Assembly: GCF_042646425.1 (NCBI RefSeq)
Contig: NZ_JBHRTR010000018.1
Coordinates: 20,427 to 84,426 of the forward strand
DNA from: Marinibaculum pumilum
GTDB lineage: Bacteria > Pseudomonadota > Alphaproteobacteria > Ferrovibrionales > Ferrovibrionaceae
DNA: 64,000 nucleotides
Direction of reading: 5' to 3'
Shown here piece by piece: positions 25,077 through 33,673 of this stretch. A program made the position numbers and the translations under genes. The notes beneath the pieces were generated by a model, which searched no databases, had not been told where the DNA came from, and saw only the letters and a list, made by a program, of their open reading frames with translations. Position 1 is the stretch's first letter. Every line of letters begins with the position of its first letter.

Positions 25077-26117
25077 ATGATGCAGCGATCCACAGAGCAG
25101 ATCCGGGCCACCACGGCGGCGCCCGCACGGCAGAACCGCGATGCGATGGCGCCGCGGCGCTTCTGCGTTGCGCCGATGATGGACTGCACCGACCGCTTCG
25201 ACCGCGTGCTGCTGCGACTGATCTCCCGCCGGGCGCGGCTCTATACCGAGATGGTGACCACCGGCGCGCTGATCCACGGCGACCGCGACCGCTTCCTGCG
25301 CTTCGACCCCGCGGAACATCCGGTGGCACTGCAGCTGGGCGGCTCCGACCCGCAGGCGCTCGCGGCCTGCACCGCGATGGCGGCGGATCATGGCTATGAC
25401 GAGGTGAACCTGAACGTCGGCTGCCCCAGCGACCGTGTGCAGTCCGGCCGCTTCGGCGCCTGCCTGATGGCGGAGCCGAAACTGGTGGCCGACTGCGTCG
25501 CGGCGATGGCTGCCGCGGCCGACATCGCGGTCACCGTGAAATGCCGCATCGGCATCGATGCGCAGGACCCGGCGGAGGCCCTGCCCCGCTTTGTCGAGAC
25601 GGTGGCCCAGGCCGGCTGCCGGACCTTCATCGTGCATGCCCGCAAGGCCTGGCTCGACGGCCTGAGCCCGAAGCAGAACCGCGACGTGCCGCCACTGGAC
25701 TATCCGCTGGTCCATGCCCTGAAGGCGGCGCATCCGGAGCTGGAGATCGTACTGAACGGCGGCCTGACCGAGATGGCGGCAGCGGCCCGGCATCTGGACC
25801 ATGTCGACGGCGTCATGGTCGGCCGGGAGGCCTATCGCAACCCCTACTGCCTGTCGGTCGTCGACGGGCTGTTCTTCGGCGATGCCCGCCCGCCGCGCAG
25901 CCGCGCCGGGGTGCTGGCCGAATACCTGCCCTACGTCGAAGGCTGGATGGCGGAAGGGGTGCCGCTGAAGCATATCACCCGCCACATGGTGGGGCTTTAC
26001 CAGGGCCTGCCGGGGGCGCGGGCCTGGCGCCGCGCGATCGCCGAGCAGGCGCATCTGCCGGATGCCCGGCCGGCTTTCCTGGAACAGGCCGCCCGGCAGG
26101 TGCGCGAGGCGGCCTGA
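25077..26117 (+). CDS. dusA: tRNA-dihydrouridine synthase DusA
   Basis: About 346 residues. Dus enzymes reduce uridine to dihydrouridine in the tRNA D-loop with FMN and NADPH. Signatures: RRFCVAPMMDCTDRFDR, LYTEMVTTGALIHGD, the catalytic Cys in NLNVGCPSDRVQSGRFGACLM, and VHARKAWLDGLSPKQNR. The length and the R-Y-C-R-like opening fit the DusA branch (acts at U20/U20a). Start choice: tandem ATGs at 25077 and 25080; ATG at 25143 would give a shorter N-terminus. No strong ribosome-binding site is visible near these starts, and the GH5 terminator stands just upstream. Confidence 0.88.
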   Translation: MMQRSTEQIRATTAAPARQNRDAMAPRRFCVAPMMDCTDRFDRVLLRLISRRARLYTEMVTTGALIHGDRDRFLRFDPAEHPVALQLGGSDPQALAACTAMAADHGYDEVNLNVGCPSDRVQSGRFGACLMAEPKLVADCVAAMAAAADIAVTVKCRIGIDAQDPAEALPRFVETVAQAGCRTFIVHARKAWLDGLSPKQNRDVPPLDYPLVHALKAAHPELEIVLNGGLTEMAAAARHLDHVDGVMVGREAYRNPYCLSVVDGLFFGDARPPRSRAGVLAEYLPYVEGWMAEGVPLKHITRHMVGLYQGLPGARAWRRAIAEQAHLPDARPAFLEQAARQVREAA

Positions 26118-26147
26118 CGGCCGCCCGTTCCGGCCGGCCGGCCCTCA

Positions 26148-26990
26148 TCAGGCTTTGCGGTTGCGTTCCCTGGCCGGCTGCCAGCTGCGCGCCAGCTTGG
26201 TCTCGAAGCCGAAGCGGCTCTGCGGGAACAGGCTGAGGGAGACGCAGTAGGGCTCGCCGTCGCGCAGCATGCGCCGGACGACGGACAGTGCGGCCAGCGA
26301 CGGGTCGACCGCCAGGACCTCCGCCTGGCGTGCGCTCATGCGGCGCGCCTCGATGGCCACGTCGATCAGTTCCGCCTGCTCCATGCAGCGCTGCTCCAGC
26401 AGCGCGTTGGCCGCGGCCGGCGGCCGGGCGCCGTCGCCGGACAGGACCGACGGGCAGACATAGAGGTCGGTCCAGCAGACCGGCGGCCCTTCCGGCGAGC
26501 GGCGCACGATGCCGAACCAGGACCAGGGCCGCCCCTCCACGCAGCCCAAGGTCCGCGCCAGGGCGATGTCGGTGATGATGCTGCCGCGCTCCTGGATGTC
26601 GGCGATCAGGTCGCGCGGGATCTCCAGCAGGGCCGCGGTCGACGGCAGCGCCTGCCGGTAGCGCCCCTCCGGATAGCGGGCCCGCACCAGGGTGCCCAGC
26701 GCACGCCGCCGCTCCACCAGGCCGCGATTTGCCAGGCGCTTCAGCGCCTCGCGCACGGTATGGCGGCTGACCCCGAAGGTGCGGCAAAGCACCGCTTCCG
26801 TTGGCAGGTTCTTCCCCACCGGATAGGTGCCGTCGGCGATCTTGGACTGCAGGTCGGTGGCGATATCGTGATAGCGCGGCGCCCGCCGGCTGTCCGCGCC
26901 CCGCAGCACGGTGCTGTCGCGGGTTCGGCCCACCGGTCTGCGGCCGGGGGATTTCTGGACTTTGCCGGTCGAATCCCCGCCTGCCGACAT
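26148..26990 (-). CDS. GntR/HutC-family transcriptional regulator
   Basis: 280 residues. The N-terminal winged-helix domain (about residues 38-105) shows YHDIATDLQSKIADGTYPVG, LPTEAVLCRTFGVSRHTV and REALKRLANRGLVER. The C-terminal UTRA effector domain follows, with a typical ...RSPEGPPVCWTDLYV segment. A 35-residue basic tail precedes the domain. HutC-type regulators sense small metabolites; the ligand cannot be deduced. It is divergent from the HAD-IB gene over a 326-bp gap and convergent with dusA. Confidence 0.87.
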   Translation of the reverse strand: MSAGGDSTGKVQKSPGRRPVGRTRDSTVLRGADSRRAPRYHDIATDLQSKIADGTYPVGKNLPTEAVLCRTFGVSRHTVREALKRLANRGLVERRRALGTLVRARYPEGRYRQALPSTAALLEIPRDLIADIQERGSIITDIALARTLGCVEGRPWSWFGIVRRSPEGPPVCWTDLYVCPSVLSGDGARPPAAANALLEQRCMEQAELIDVAIEARRMSARQAEVLAVDPSLAALSVVRRMLRDGEPYCVSLSLFPQSRFGFETKLARSWQPARERNRKA

Positions 26991-27316
26991 GCGCCGTCCC
27001 CTCCGCTCGGTTGCCGCCCCGCCGCGGCTCCCAGATGCCGCGACGACCGATCCAGCCTTGCCCCTGAGTCGCGCCCGCGATCGCGGCGCGCCATTGCGGG
27101 CCGGCCGCGAAAGCCCGACCCGAAGGTCGATATTTACATGGAACGGTGATCGACGCGAGAGTGCTCCTGGCAGGCTGCGGGCGGCGCGGGACCGTCGCCC
27201 GTCCCTGTCATCCCCCGTCCGCCGTTGCGGGCAGGCCGCGGAGAGCTGGCTCTGGGGGATAAGCCCCGGCCGAGCATGTATACTCGGCCTGCCTGCGGAA
27301 CATGAGGAAGGCGCGC
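26991..27316. other. Divergent intergenic region with a palindrome
   Basis: 326 bp between the GntR gene and the HAD-IB gene. I see no gene. The region contains GC-rich arms, a short AT-rich patch near 27130 (GATATTTACATGG) and, close to the HAD gene, an inverted repeat GGCCGAG/CTCGGCC described separately. Confidence 0.4.
27268..27289 (+). promoter_or_regulatory. Palindrome with a TATACT box before the HAD-IB gene
   Basis: The inverted repeat GGCCGAG at 27268-27274 and CTCGGCC at 27283-27289 has the centre CATGTATA. A -10-like TATACT (27279-27284) lies within it, 33 bp before the chosen ATG. No good -35 is seen at 17 bp. It could be a repressor operator, perhaps for the divergent GntR regulator, but that is a guess. 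Confidence 0.35.
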
Positions 27317-28099
27317 ATGGCGGAAGCCGATCGCATCACCCGCCCCGACAGAATGGCCCGAGGCGCCCCGGACCGGATCGCCGGCCATGGCATTGCCGAA
27401 GGCCGTGTCGGCGGCGAGCGGCTGGTGCGCGGCGAGGCCGGCCTGCCGGCAAGCGAGCATGCCGGACATGGCGTTCTCGGCTCGCTTCCGCCCAGCGGCA
27501 CGGCAGAGGCGGACCGCGCCGCCTTCTTCGATTTCGACGCCACCCTGACCCGCCGCGATACGCTGTTTCCCTGGCTGATCCTGTTGCGCGGCCGCCGCCG
27601 CGTCTACCGCGCCGCCGCGCAGGCGCTGGCGGGCCAGGCGATGGGCCGGACGACAGGGGCGGAGGATATGCGCGGCCGGGTGAAGGCTGCCTTCCTGCGC
27701 CGCCTGATCGCCGGCATCCCGGTTGAAGAGGCGCGCGCCGCAGCGCTGGACCTGGGCCGCAGCATCGCCTGGAAGTCGCATATCGTGGCGGAACTGCACG
27801 AGCATCGGCGGGCGGGCCACCGGGTGGTGGTCGCCAGCGGCTCCCCCATGATCGTCGTCCAGACCATCGTTTCCGACCGGTTCGGCGTCGACGAGGTGAT
27901 GGCGACCGAACTGGAGGTCGTGGACGGGCGGCTGACCGGCCGGCTGGAGGGCCGCAACTGCATCCGCACCGAGAAGGCGGCGCGGGTGGCCGACTGGCTG
28001 CAGGCCCATGGCCCGTTCGTGCAGACCTTCGGCTATGGCAACCTGCCGCACGACCGTCCGATGCTGGATCTTCTGGACCACGGAACGATCGTGCCGTGA
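27317..28099 (+). CDS. HAD-IB family phosphatase (SerB-like)
   Basis: About 260 residues from ATG at 27317, preceded by AGGAAGG 5 nt upstream, which is better than the ATG at 27302. A Gly/Arg-rich N-terminus precedes the HAD core: the DXDXT motif in FFDFDATLTRRDT, the Ser in VVVASGSPM, Lys in IRTEKAARV, and a late FGYGNLPHDRPMLDL. The HAD-IB branch includes phosphoserine and acyl-phosphate phosphatases. The final motif has an Asn-Leu-Pro-His-Asp arrangement instead of GDSxxD, yet an Asp is present. The stop overlaps the next gene start by 4 bp (GTGA). Confidence 0.85.
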   Translation: MAEADRITRPDRMARGAPDRIAGHGIAEGRVGGERLVRGEAGLPASEHAGHGVLGSLPPSGTAEADRAAFFDFDATLTRRDTLFPWLILLRGRRRVYRAAAQALAGQAMGRTTGAEDMRGRVKAAFLRRLIAGIPVEEARAAALDLGRSIAWKSHIVAELHEHRRAGHRVVVASGSPMIVVQTIVSDRFGVDEVMATELEVVDGRLTGRLEGRNCIRTEKAARVADWLQAHGPFVQTFGYGNLPHDRPMLDLLDHGTIVP

Positions 28100-29004
28100 G
28101 CGGGCGGCGCCAGGATGCCGCCGCCGGCGGGCAGGCGGAGAAGGAGACCGGCGGCGGCACCCTGCCGGCGTCGGCGCCCCAGGCGGGCATGCCGCAGCCG
28201 GTGCCGCCGCGCGCCGGTGGCGGGCTCTGGCGTGCGATCCGCGAGACCGGACCGGCGATCCGGCGCCTCGGCGAGCCGTTCGTCGCTCTGGTGGAGGCGC
28301 TGGGCCGGACCCTGGGCGGGCCCGCCGGCAGCGGCGGGCGGACCAGCCGCGAACCCACAGAGCGGGTCGGCTTCACCATCGCGGCCATCGCGCTGGCGGC
28401 GAAGATGGCGGCCGTGGACAAGCGCCGCTACGAACGCCAGGTGGCCGCTTTCCACGAGGTGTTCCAGGTGCCGGAGGCGGAGAAGGAGAATGTCCGGCGG
28501 CTGTTCGACCTGGCGAGCGGGACGACCGCCGGCTACGAGGCCTATGCCGGCCGCATCGCCGACCTGCTGCAGGGCCGCGACGCGGTGAAGGAGAAGCTGC
28601 TGGACGCCCTGTTCCACATCGCCTGGGGCGACGACAGGATCGTGCAGCCGGAGATGGACTTCCTGCAGCGGGTGGCGAGCATCTTCGGCTTCGAGGACAG
28701 CGCCTTCGAACGCATCGCCGCCGCCCACGGCGTCGGCCAGCCCAGCCCCTACAGCCTGCTTGGTGTCGGCCGGGACGCCAGCTGGCCGGACGTGCAGGCC
28801 GCCTATCGCCGGCTGATGAAGGAGCACCATCCCGACCGGCTGATGGCGCAGGGCATGCCGCAGGAACTGGTGCGCCTCGCCCAGGAGCGGGTGGCGGCCT
28901 TCGCCGGCGCCTATGAGAGCATCCGCGCCGCCCAGCCGCGTACCGGGCGCGAGGAGGGCGCCGGGCGGGGCGGGCGGACCGCGACCGGTCGTGCGGGTCA
29001 GTAG
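28096..29004 (+). CDS. TerB-DnaJ domain protein (DjlA-like)
   Basis: 302 residues from GTG that overlaps the HAD stop (GTGA at 28096-28099), so translation is coupled. Residues 1-45 are Gly/Pro-rich. The middle (about 90-200) is a TerB-like helical domain with FTIAAIALAAKMAAVDK and KLLDALFHIAWGDDRI, and the C-terminal about 75 residues form a J-domain: SPYSLLGVGRDASWPDVQAAYR, then the HPD motif in KEHHPDRLM. The order TerB plus J matches DjlA, a co-chaperone for DnaK. No membrane anchor is visible, unlike E. coli DjlA. Confidence 0.87.
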   Translation: MSGRRQDAAAGGQAEKETGGGTLPASAPQAGMPQPVPPRAGGGLWRAIRETGPAIRRLGEPFVALVEALGRTLGGPAGSGGRTSREPTERVGFTIAAIALAAKMAAVDKRRYERQVAAFHEVFQVPEAEKENVRRLFDLASGTTAGYEAYAGRIADLLQGRDAVKEKLLDALFHIAWGDDRIVQPEMDFLQRVASIFGFEDSAFERIAAAHGVGQPSPYSLLGVGRDASWPDVQAAYRRLMKEHHPDRLMAQGMPQELVRLAQERVAAFAGAYESIRAAQPRTGREEGAGRGGRTATGRAGQ

Positions 29005-29516
29005 CGCGACGCCCGCCAGCGGCGGATCCGCAGGAACAGGAAGATCGCCAGCGCGGCGAGCAACAGCAGGACGAGGATCGTCGTATAGGGAATCGGCGTA
29101 TAGTCGGCATCGACCCGGTACAGGCTGACTGCGTTCGGATACAGGTCGAAGATCTCCACCCGCCAGCCATAGTAGGTCACCGCCACGTGGGCCTGCGGGT
29201 CGGAGGCGAGGATGTTCTGCACCCGGGTCGTGACGTCGCCGGAATCGAACTTGAAATAGAACGGAAAGCCCCAGCCGGTATCCTCGTTGCGGAAGGTGAT
29301 CGGCTGGTCGCCGTCGAACGCCATGGCGGAGATGAAGCGGACATCGCGGGTGCGCTCCACGCCGGCGGGGTCCACCTTCTTGGCATCCATCCGCTTCACG
29401 TCGGTGCCGGTCACCCGCACCACCTCCGTGGACGGCAGGTAGTAGTTCAGGAAGCCCACGAAGGCGACGGCGAACAAAGCCACCAGGACCCACAGGGCGA
29501 TCCGCAGCACACGCAT
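28998..29516 (-). CDS. DUF1523 family membrane protein
   Basis: 172 residues from ATG at 29516, AAGGAG upstream. There is one N-terminal transmembrane segment (about 3-25), then a periplasmic-type domain with the DUF1523 pattern: FLNYYLPSTEVVRVTGTDVKRM, RNEDTGWGFPFYFKFDSG and YYGWRVEIFDLYPNAVSL. A second C-terminal hydrophobic segment (TTILVLLLLAALAIFLFL) ends the protein, so the domain lies between two anchors. Function unknown, common in alphaproteobacteria. It overlaps the 3' end of the TerB-DnaJ gene by 7 bp in a convergent arrangement. Confidence 0.85.
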   Translation of the reverse strand: MRVLRIALWVLVALFAVAFVGFLNYYLPSTEVVRVTGTDVKRMDAKKVDPAGVERTRDVRFISAMAFDGDQPITFRNEDTGWGFPFYFKFDSGDVTTRVQNILASDPQAHVAVTYYGWRVEIFDLYPNAVSLYRVDADYTPIPYTTILVLLLLAALAIFLFLRIRRWRASRY

Positions 29517-29700
29517 GTCGGGGCAACTCCTTCCGCCGATACCTGCCGCCCCGGATATCCGGCCAGAGGATGACCCGCCTCGCTCCGGATGTCCGTCTCG
29601 CCTGCCGGCGGCACTTTCGCTTAGATAGGCATTCCGCCATCCCTTGCCAGCATCCGGCAAGCCCGCATCGCCGACCGAGCCACCCAGAGCAGGAGGTACC

Positions 29701-30621
29701 ATGACCCCCGAGCAGCTTCACGCGCGGCTGCGACTGCCACTGATCGCGGCGCCGATGTTCCTGGTCTCCGGCCCCGACCTGGTGGTCGCCGCGTCCAGGG
29801 CCGGGATCATCGGCTCCTTTCCGACGGTGAACTGCCGCACGGCGGCGGAGCTGGACGGCTGGTTGCAGCGGATCACGGCCGAGACCGCGGGCGCCGCCCC
29901 TTTCGCCGCCAACCTGATCGTCCACCGCTCCAACCCACGGCTGGCCGAGGACCTGGACCTGCTGGTGCGCCACAGGGTCCCGCTGGTGATCGCCAGCGTG
30001 GGCAATCCGGAGCCGGTCATCGCGCCGATCCATGACGCCGGCGGCCTGGTCTATGCCGATATCGCATCCGTCCGGCATGCCGAGAAGGCGATCGCCGCCG
30101 GTGTCGATGGGCTGATCCTGCTGACCGCCGGTGCCGGCGGCCAGACCGGCTGGGCCAATCCCTTCGCCTTCGTCCGCGCGGTGCGGGACCTGTTCGACGG
30201 CCCGGTCGTGCTGGCCGGCGGCATTTCCGACGGCACGGCGCTGCGGGCCGCCCGCGTGCTGGGCTGCGACCTGGCCTATATGGGCACCCGCTTCATCGCC
30301 ACACAGGAAAGCATGGCGGCGCCGGCCTACAAGCAGATGCTGGTCGACAGCCGCCTGGACGACGTGCTGCTGACCCGGGCCTTCAGCGGCCTGGAAACCA
30401 ACATGCTGCGACCCTCGATCCGGGCCGCGGGACTGGATCCCGATGCCCTGCAGCCGCGCGACCGCTTCGACGTCAGCGAAAGCATCGATGTCGATAAGGC
30501 ACGCGCGTCACGCTGGCGTGACATCTGGTCGGCGGGCCATTCTGTGTCCGGCGTCCAGGATCTGCCGACAGTCGCAGATCTGGTCGAACGGCTCGCCGCG
30601 GCGTACGAAGCGGCGGCATGA
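29701..30621 (+). CDS. Nitronate monooxygenase (NMO) family protein
   Basis: 306 residues, ATG after GCAGGAGG with good spacing. Features of the FMN-dependent NMO/2-nitropropane dioxygenase-like family: PLIAAPMFLVSGPDLVVAASRAG, VNCRTAAELDGW, TAGAGGQTGWANPFAFV and AGGISDGTALRAARVLGCDLAYMGTRFIAT. The His of the fungal catalytic motif appears not to be conserved at the GGQTG position (GAGGQTG), as in many bacterial class members. Reactions known in the family: oxidation of nitronates or reduction of enones. It has an AI-2E-type transporter gene 100 bp downstream on the same strand. Confidence 0.87.
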   Translation: MTPEQLHARLRLPLIAAPMFLVSGPDLVVAASRAGIIGSFPTVNCRTAAELDGWLQRITAETAGAAPFAANLIVHRSNPRLAEDLDLLVRHRVPLVIASVGNPEPVIAPIHDAGGLVYADIASVRHAEKAIAAGVDGLILLTAGAGGQTGWANPFAFVRAVRDLFDGPVVLAGGISDGTALRAARVLGCDLAYMGTRFIATQESMAAPAYKQMLVDSRLDDVLLTRAFSGLETNMLRPSIRAAGLDPDALQPRDRFDVSESIDVDKARASRWRDIWSAGHSVSGVQDLPTVADLVERLAAAYEAAA

Positions 30622-30722
30622 CGGACGCCGACAGCGTTCCTGAGCGGCGTCGGCACGGCTAGACTGCGCCGCTCGGCGGACGGACATGTGGGATCAGGAC
30701 CAGTGACGGCAGGAACGGCAAG

Positions 30723-31958
30723 GTGAGCGACAGCGATCCGAACAAGCGCGGCAAGACCGAGATCCGCTCGCGCCTGATGCGCGCCTTCGACTTGCGGGAC
30801 GACGACCGGTCGCCCAGGTCCCCGAGCGCCGATGACGGCCATCTGGGTCCCGAGCTGGGGGAGCGGACGGCGGAAATGGGCGGCCTGTCGGCGCTGCGGC
30901 CGGGACTGCCGGCCTCCTTCGGCCTGGCGCTGGCGATCGGCGTGCTGTTCCTGACCGGCTGGCTGCTGGCGGTGGGACGGGACCTTCTGATCCCGATCGC
31001 CATCGCCTTCATGATCTGGTTCCTGCTGAACGCGCTGGCCCGCTTCTTCCGCCGCATGCATTGGGGCGGGCATCACCTGCCGGCCGTCGCGGCGATGACA
31101 TTGTCGATCATCGCCGTGCTGATCGTGCTGGTCTTCCTGGTCAACATGGTCGCCAACAACATTTCCGCCGTGACCCAGGTCCTTCCCACCTACGAGGAAA
31201 ATCTGGACAAGCTGACGGCGCAGGCAAGCGGCTGGATCGGCAAGGACCTGACGGCCTCGTTCGACAAGATGATCGCCGACATCCCGGTGGCGCAGCTGCT
31301 GACCCGGATCGCCGGCACCCTGGCCAATGTCGCCAGCCAGTTCGGCATCGTGCTGGTCTATGTCCTGTTCCTGCTGGTGGAGCAGCAGGCCTTCGACAGC
31401 AAGATCCATGCGCTGTTCCCGGACCCGCGGCGGGAACGCCGCGTGCGCGCGGTGCTGAGCGACATCCAGCGGGAGATCCAGACCTATATCTGGATCAAGA
31501 CCCTGATGAGCGTGCTGACCGGCGGCATCAGCTATGTGGTGCTGATCGCCGTCGGCGTCTCCTTCGCGGAGTTCTGGGCGGTCTTCATCTTCCTGCTGAA
31601 CTACATCCCCACCATCGGCTCGCTGCTGGGCATCCTGTTCCCGGCGGCGCTGACCCTGATGCAGTTCGGCGCCTTCGTGCCCTTCCTGCTGGTGCTGGTG
31701 CCGCTGGCGGTCGCCCAGATCATCATCGGCAATGTTATCGAGCCGCGGCTGATGGGTTCCTCGCTGAACATCAGCGCCCTGGTGGTGATCCTGTCGCTGA
31801 CCCTGTGGGGCGCGATCTGGGGGATCACGGGCATGTTCCTCAGCGTGCCGATCATGGTTGTGCTGATGATCGTGCTGGGTCACTTCCCGGTGACCCGGCC
31901 GATCGCCATCCTGATGTCGGCGGACGGCCGGATCCGCGACGAGGAGGCCGCCCGCTAG
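30723..31958 (+). CDS. AI-2E family transporter (TqsA/PerM-like permease)
   Basis: 411 residues, GTG start. A charged N-terminal segment of 65 residues is followed by eight predicted transmembrane helices (for example LAIGVLFLTGWLLAVG, LIPIAIAFMIWFLL, AMTLSIIAVLIVLVF and the last VPIMVVLMIVLGHFPV). The family motifs NYIPTIGSLLGILFPAALTL and PRLMGSSLNISALVVILSL are clear. Members export autoinducer-2 or act as sodium/proton-coupled antiporters; most are unstudied. No AI-2 synthesis gene is here, so the substrate is open. Convergent with a small membrane protein gene. Confidence 0.88.
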   Translation: MSDSDPNKRGKTEIRSRLMRAFDLRDDDRSPRSPSADDGHLGPELGERTAEMGGLSALRPGLPASFGLALAIGVLFLTGWLLAVGRDLLIPIAIAFMIWFLLNALARFFRRMHWGGHHLPAVAAMTLSIIAVLIVLVFLVNMVANNISAVTQVLPTYEENLDKLTAQASGWIGKDLTASFDKMIADIPVAQLLTRIAGTLANVASQFGIVLVYVLFLLVEQQAFDSKIHALFPDPRRERRVRAVLSDIQREIQTYIWIKTLMSVLTGGISYVVLIAVGVSFAEFWAVFIFLLNYIPTIGSLLGILFPAALTLMQFGAFVPFLLVLVPLAVAQIIIGNVIEPRLMGSSLNISALVVILSLTLWGAIWGITGMFLSVPIMVVLMIVLGHFPVTRPIAILMSADGRIRDEEAAR

Positions 31959-32003
31959 GCCCTGCGGACGGGCCCCTGCCGGGCCCGGATGGCTGCTTGA
32001 GGC

Positions 32004-32651
32004 CTAGGGGTACTCGCCGCCCAGCATCTGGTAGACCCGCATGTCGTTGCGGCGCAGGACGAAGGTGGAGTTCGTCCGCTTCGCATGCTCCACCAGTTCG
32101 TCGAACATCCGCTTCAGGATCTGCAGTTCCTCGTTCGACAGGTTGAAGCGCTCCGGCACCTCCTCGCCCTTCTGCTCCAGGTGCAGGAAATGCTCCACCA
32201 GGAAGATGCAGGGACGGTCGACCATCGGCAGCCCGTCGGGAAACTTGAAGCCGCGATAGGATTCGATCAGGCCGGTATCCTGGAACACCTCGATGAACTG
32301 GTTGTAGATGCTGGTCCGGTATCGATCCAGGGTGGCAAAAAAATCGCGCCGGTCCTCAACCCGGGCCGATTCCGCGTCCAGCGGCAGGCCGGCATTCTCG
32401 TTCGCCTCTTCGACCTTCGGCACCGCCGGCACCAGTGCCGGCAGCCGGCCCAGCAGGCGGATCCCGGCGACCAGCCATGCCAGGGCCGGCGGCGCCAGCC
32501 CGCCGCCGATCATGGCGCCGCACCAGGCCAGCCGCTCCAGCGCGGTGGCAGGCATGCCCCCGTCCGGTGCATGGCCGGTGAGCAGCAGGACGACGGCCGC
32601 GACGACCAGGACGAGGCCGTAGGCCAGGGTGGCAATGATCCCAATCCGCAT
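32004..32651 (-). CDS. Hypothetical membrane protein
   Basis: 215 residues from ATG at 32651 with TTTGAGGATTT upstream. Two N-terminal transmembrane segments (about residues 3-25 and 45-65), then a cytosolic helical domain. That domain has RRDFFATLDRYRTSIYNQF, IEVFQDTGLIESYRGF and a Glu/Leu-rich stretch HFLHLEQKGEEVPERFNLSNEE, ending with FVLRRNDMRVYQMLGGEY. I recognise no family. It stands between the AI-2E exporter (convergent, 45-bp gap) and a divergent gene. Confidence 0.7.
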   Translation of the reverse strand: MRIGIIATLAYGLVLVVAAVVLLLTGHAPDGGMPATALERLAWCGAMIGGGLAPPALAWLVAGIRLLGRLPALVPAVPKVEEANENAGLPLDAESARVEDRRDFFATLDRYRTSIYNQFIEVFQDTGLIESYRGFKFPDGLPMVDRPCIFLVEHFLHLEQKGEEVPERFNLSNEELQILKRMFDELVEHAKRTNSTFVLRRNDMRVYQMLGGEYP

Positions 32652-32997
32652 GAAATCCTCAAACGACAGGTGGGAGCGCAACGTGCGAGGGCCAGGGACC
32701 GGCGCTGCCGGGCCGATGGCCGGCCGGGAGCCGCGATGGCTGCCCGCCGCCGCAAAAGGACGGGCAGACCGGACCGGACAAATTTGCGCCCCATCGGACA
32801 GGCAGGTTCGGTATACTGCCGCGAAGCCGTTACTTACCGCCGTTGCCGGCGCGCCGCCAGTGGCGGGTCCTATGGACGGTGGCGCGGCCCCGGGTCTGCG
32901 GCAAGAGGTCGCCGACCCTGCTGCCAAGGTGCAGCGCCCAGAATTGATCGCTGGATGAATCGCCGGCTGGATCGCCGGAGGTCGTCCAGGAACCCGC
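32652..32997. other. Divergent intergenic region
   Basis: 346 bp between two divergent genes. I see no gene. It is GC-rich but has a TATACT box at 32812-32817 and an AT-rich ACAAATTTGCG at about 32779-32789. No -35 element at good spacing is apparent on the plus strand. Promoters for both genes are expected here. Confidence 0.35.
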
Positions 32998-33567
32998 TTG
33001 AGCGTCATGACCCCGCGTGAACGAACGAAATTCCACAACCTGCTGAAGCTCGCCGCGGAAAGCCCGTTTGCCGGCGAGCGGCAGAGCGCCCTGGCGGCGG
33101 CGGAGCGCCTGGCGGGGCGGCACGGCATGACCCTGGATGAGGCGGCCGCCATGCCGCAGGACGACGGCCCGCGGCAGAGCCGCGCGCAGGAGCCGGACTT
33201 CGATCCGGCCGCCGATCCGTTCGATGCGGCCGACGCGACGCCGGAAGGCCGGCGCTGGGCCCGCGATTTCGCCCAGGCCGCCCATCTGCACGACGCGGTG
33301 ACCGCTGCCGACAAGGAACGGCGCGCCCGGGCGATGCGGGCGGCCTTCGCCCGCGGCCTGGACCAGAGCCAGACCCGGCGCCACAACCGGCCTTCGCACC
33401 ACCGCCGCGGCAGCCGCCGGATGAATCCGAAGCGCTTCGCGAAGACCCTGCTGCGGGAGACTCGGCTGCCGTTCCGGGAGATCGCCGCCCTCACCGGGCT
33501 CAGCGTGCATGCCGTGGTGGCCCTGAAGCTGCAGATGCGCGCCGGCAGCACCGGCAACGAGGCGTGA
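32998..33567 (+). CDS. DUF2786-like protein with C-terminal helix-turn-helix-like segment
   Basis: 189 residues. The start is TTG at 32998 with AGGAA 6 nt upstream; ATG at 33007 gives a shorter form and is also possible. The N-terminal 45 residues (FHNLLKLAAESPFAGERQSALAAAERLAGRHGMTLDEA) match the DUF2786 opening seen in many alphaproteobacterial proteins. The middle is Asp/Arg-rich and probably flexible, and a basic linker (RRHNRPSHHRRGSRRMNPKRF) leads to a helical tail LPFREIAALTGLSVHAVVALK that looks like a helix-turn-helix. DNA binding is plausible but unproven. Confidence 0.72.
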   Translation: MSVMTPRERTKFHNLLKLAAESPFAGERQSALAAAERLAGRHGMTLDEAAAMPQDDGPRQSRAQEPDFDPAADPFDAADATPEGRRWARDFAQAAHLHDAVTAADKERRARAMRAAFARGLDQSQTRRHNRPSHHRRGSRRMNPKRFAKTLLRETRLPFREIAALTGLSVHAVVALKLQMRAGSTGNEA

Positions 33568-33631
33568 GCCGGTCCGCCTTGGCCTTCCCGTCACTCCGCT
33601 GCCAGTGCCGCCAGTCCCAGCCGTTGTCCCG

Positions 33632-33673
33632 ATGAAATCCGTCATATGAAGGTCGTCATATGAAAGCCGTCAT
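33632..33673 (+). repeat. Three 14-bp tandem units each carrying ATG-AA
   Basis: Units at 33632, 33646 and 33660 read ATGAAATCCGTCAT, ATGAAGGTCGTCAT and ATGAAAGCCGTCAT. Units one and two encode 5-residue reading frames (M-K-S-V-I and M-K-V-V-I) whose TGA overlaps the ATG of the next unit; unit three is the real start of the quinone oxidoreductase. Two mini-frames therefore precede the gene in a chain of ATGA overlaps. Confidence 0.85.
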
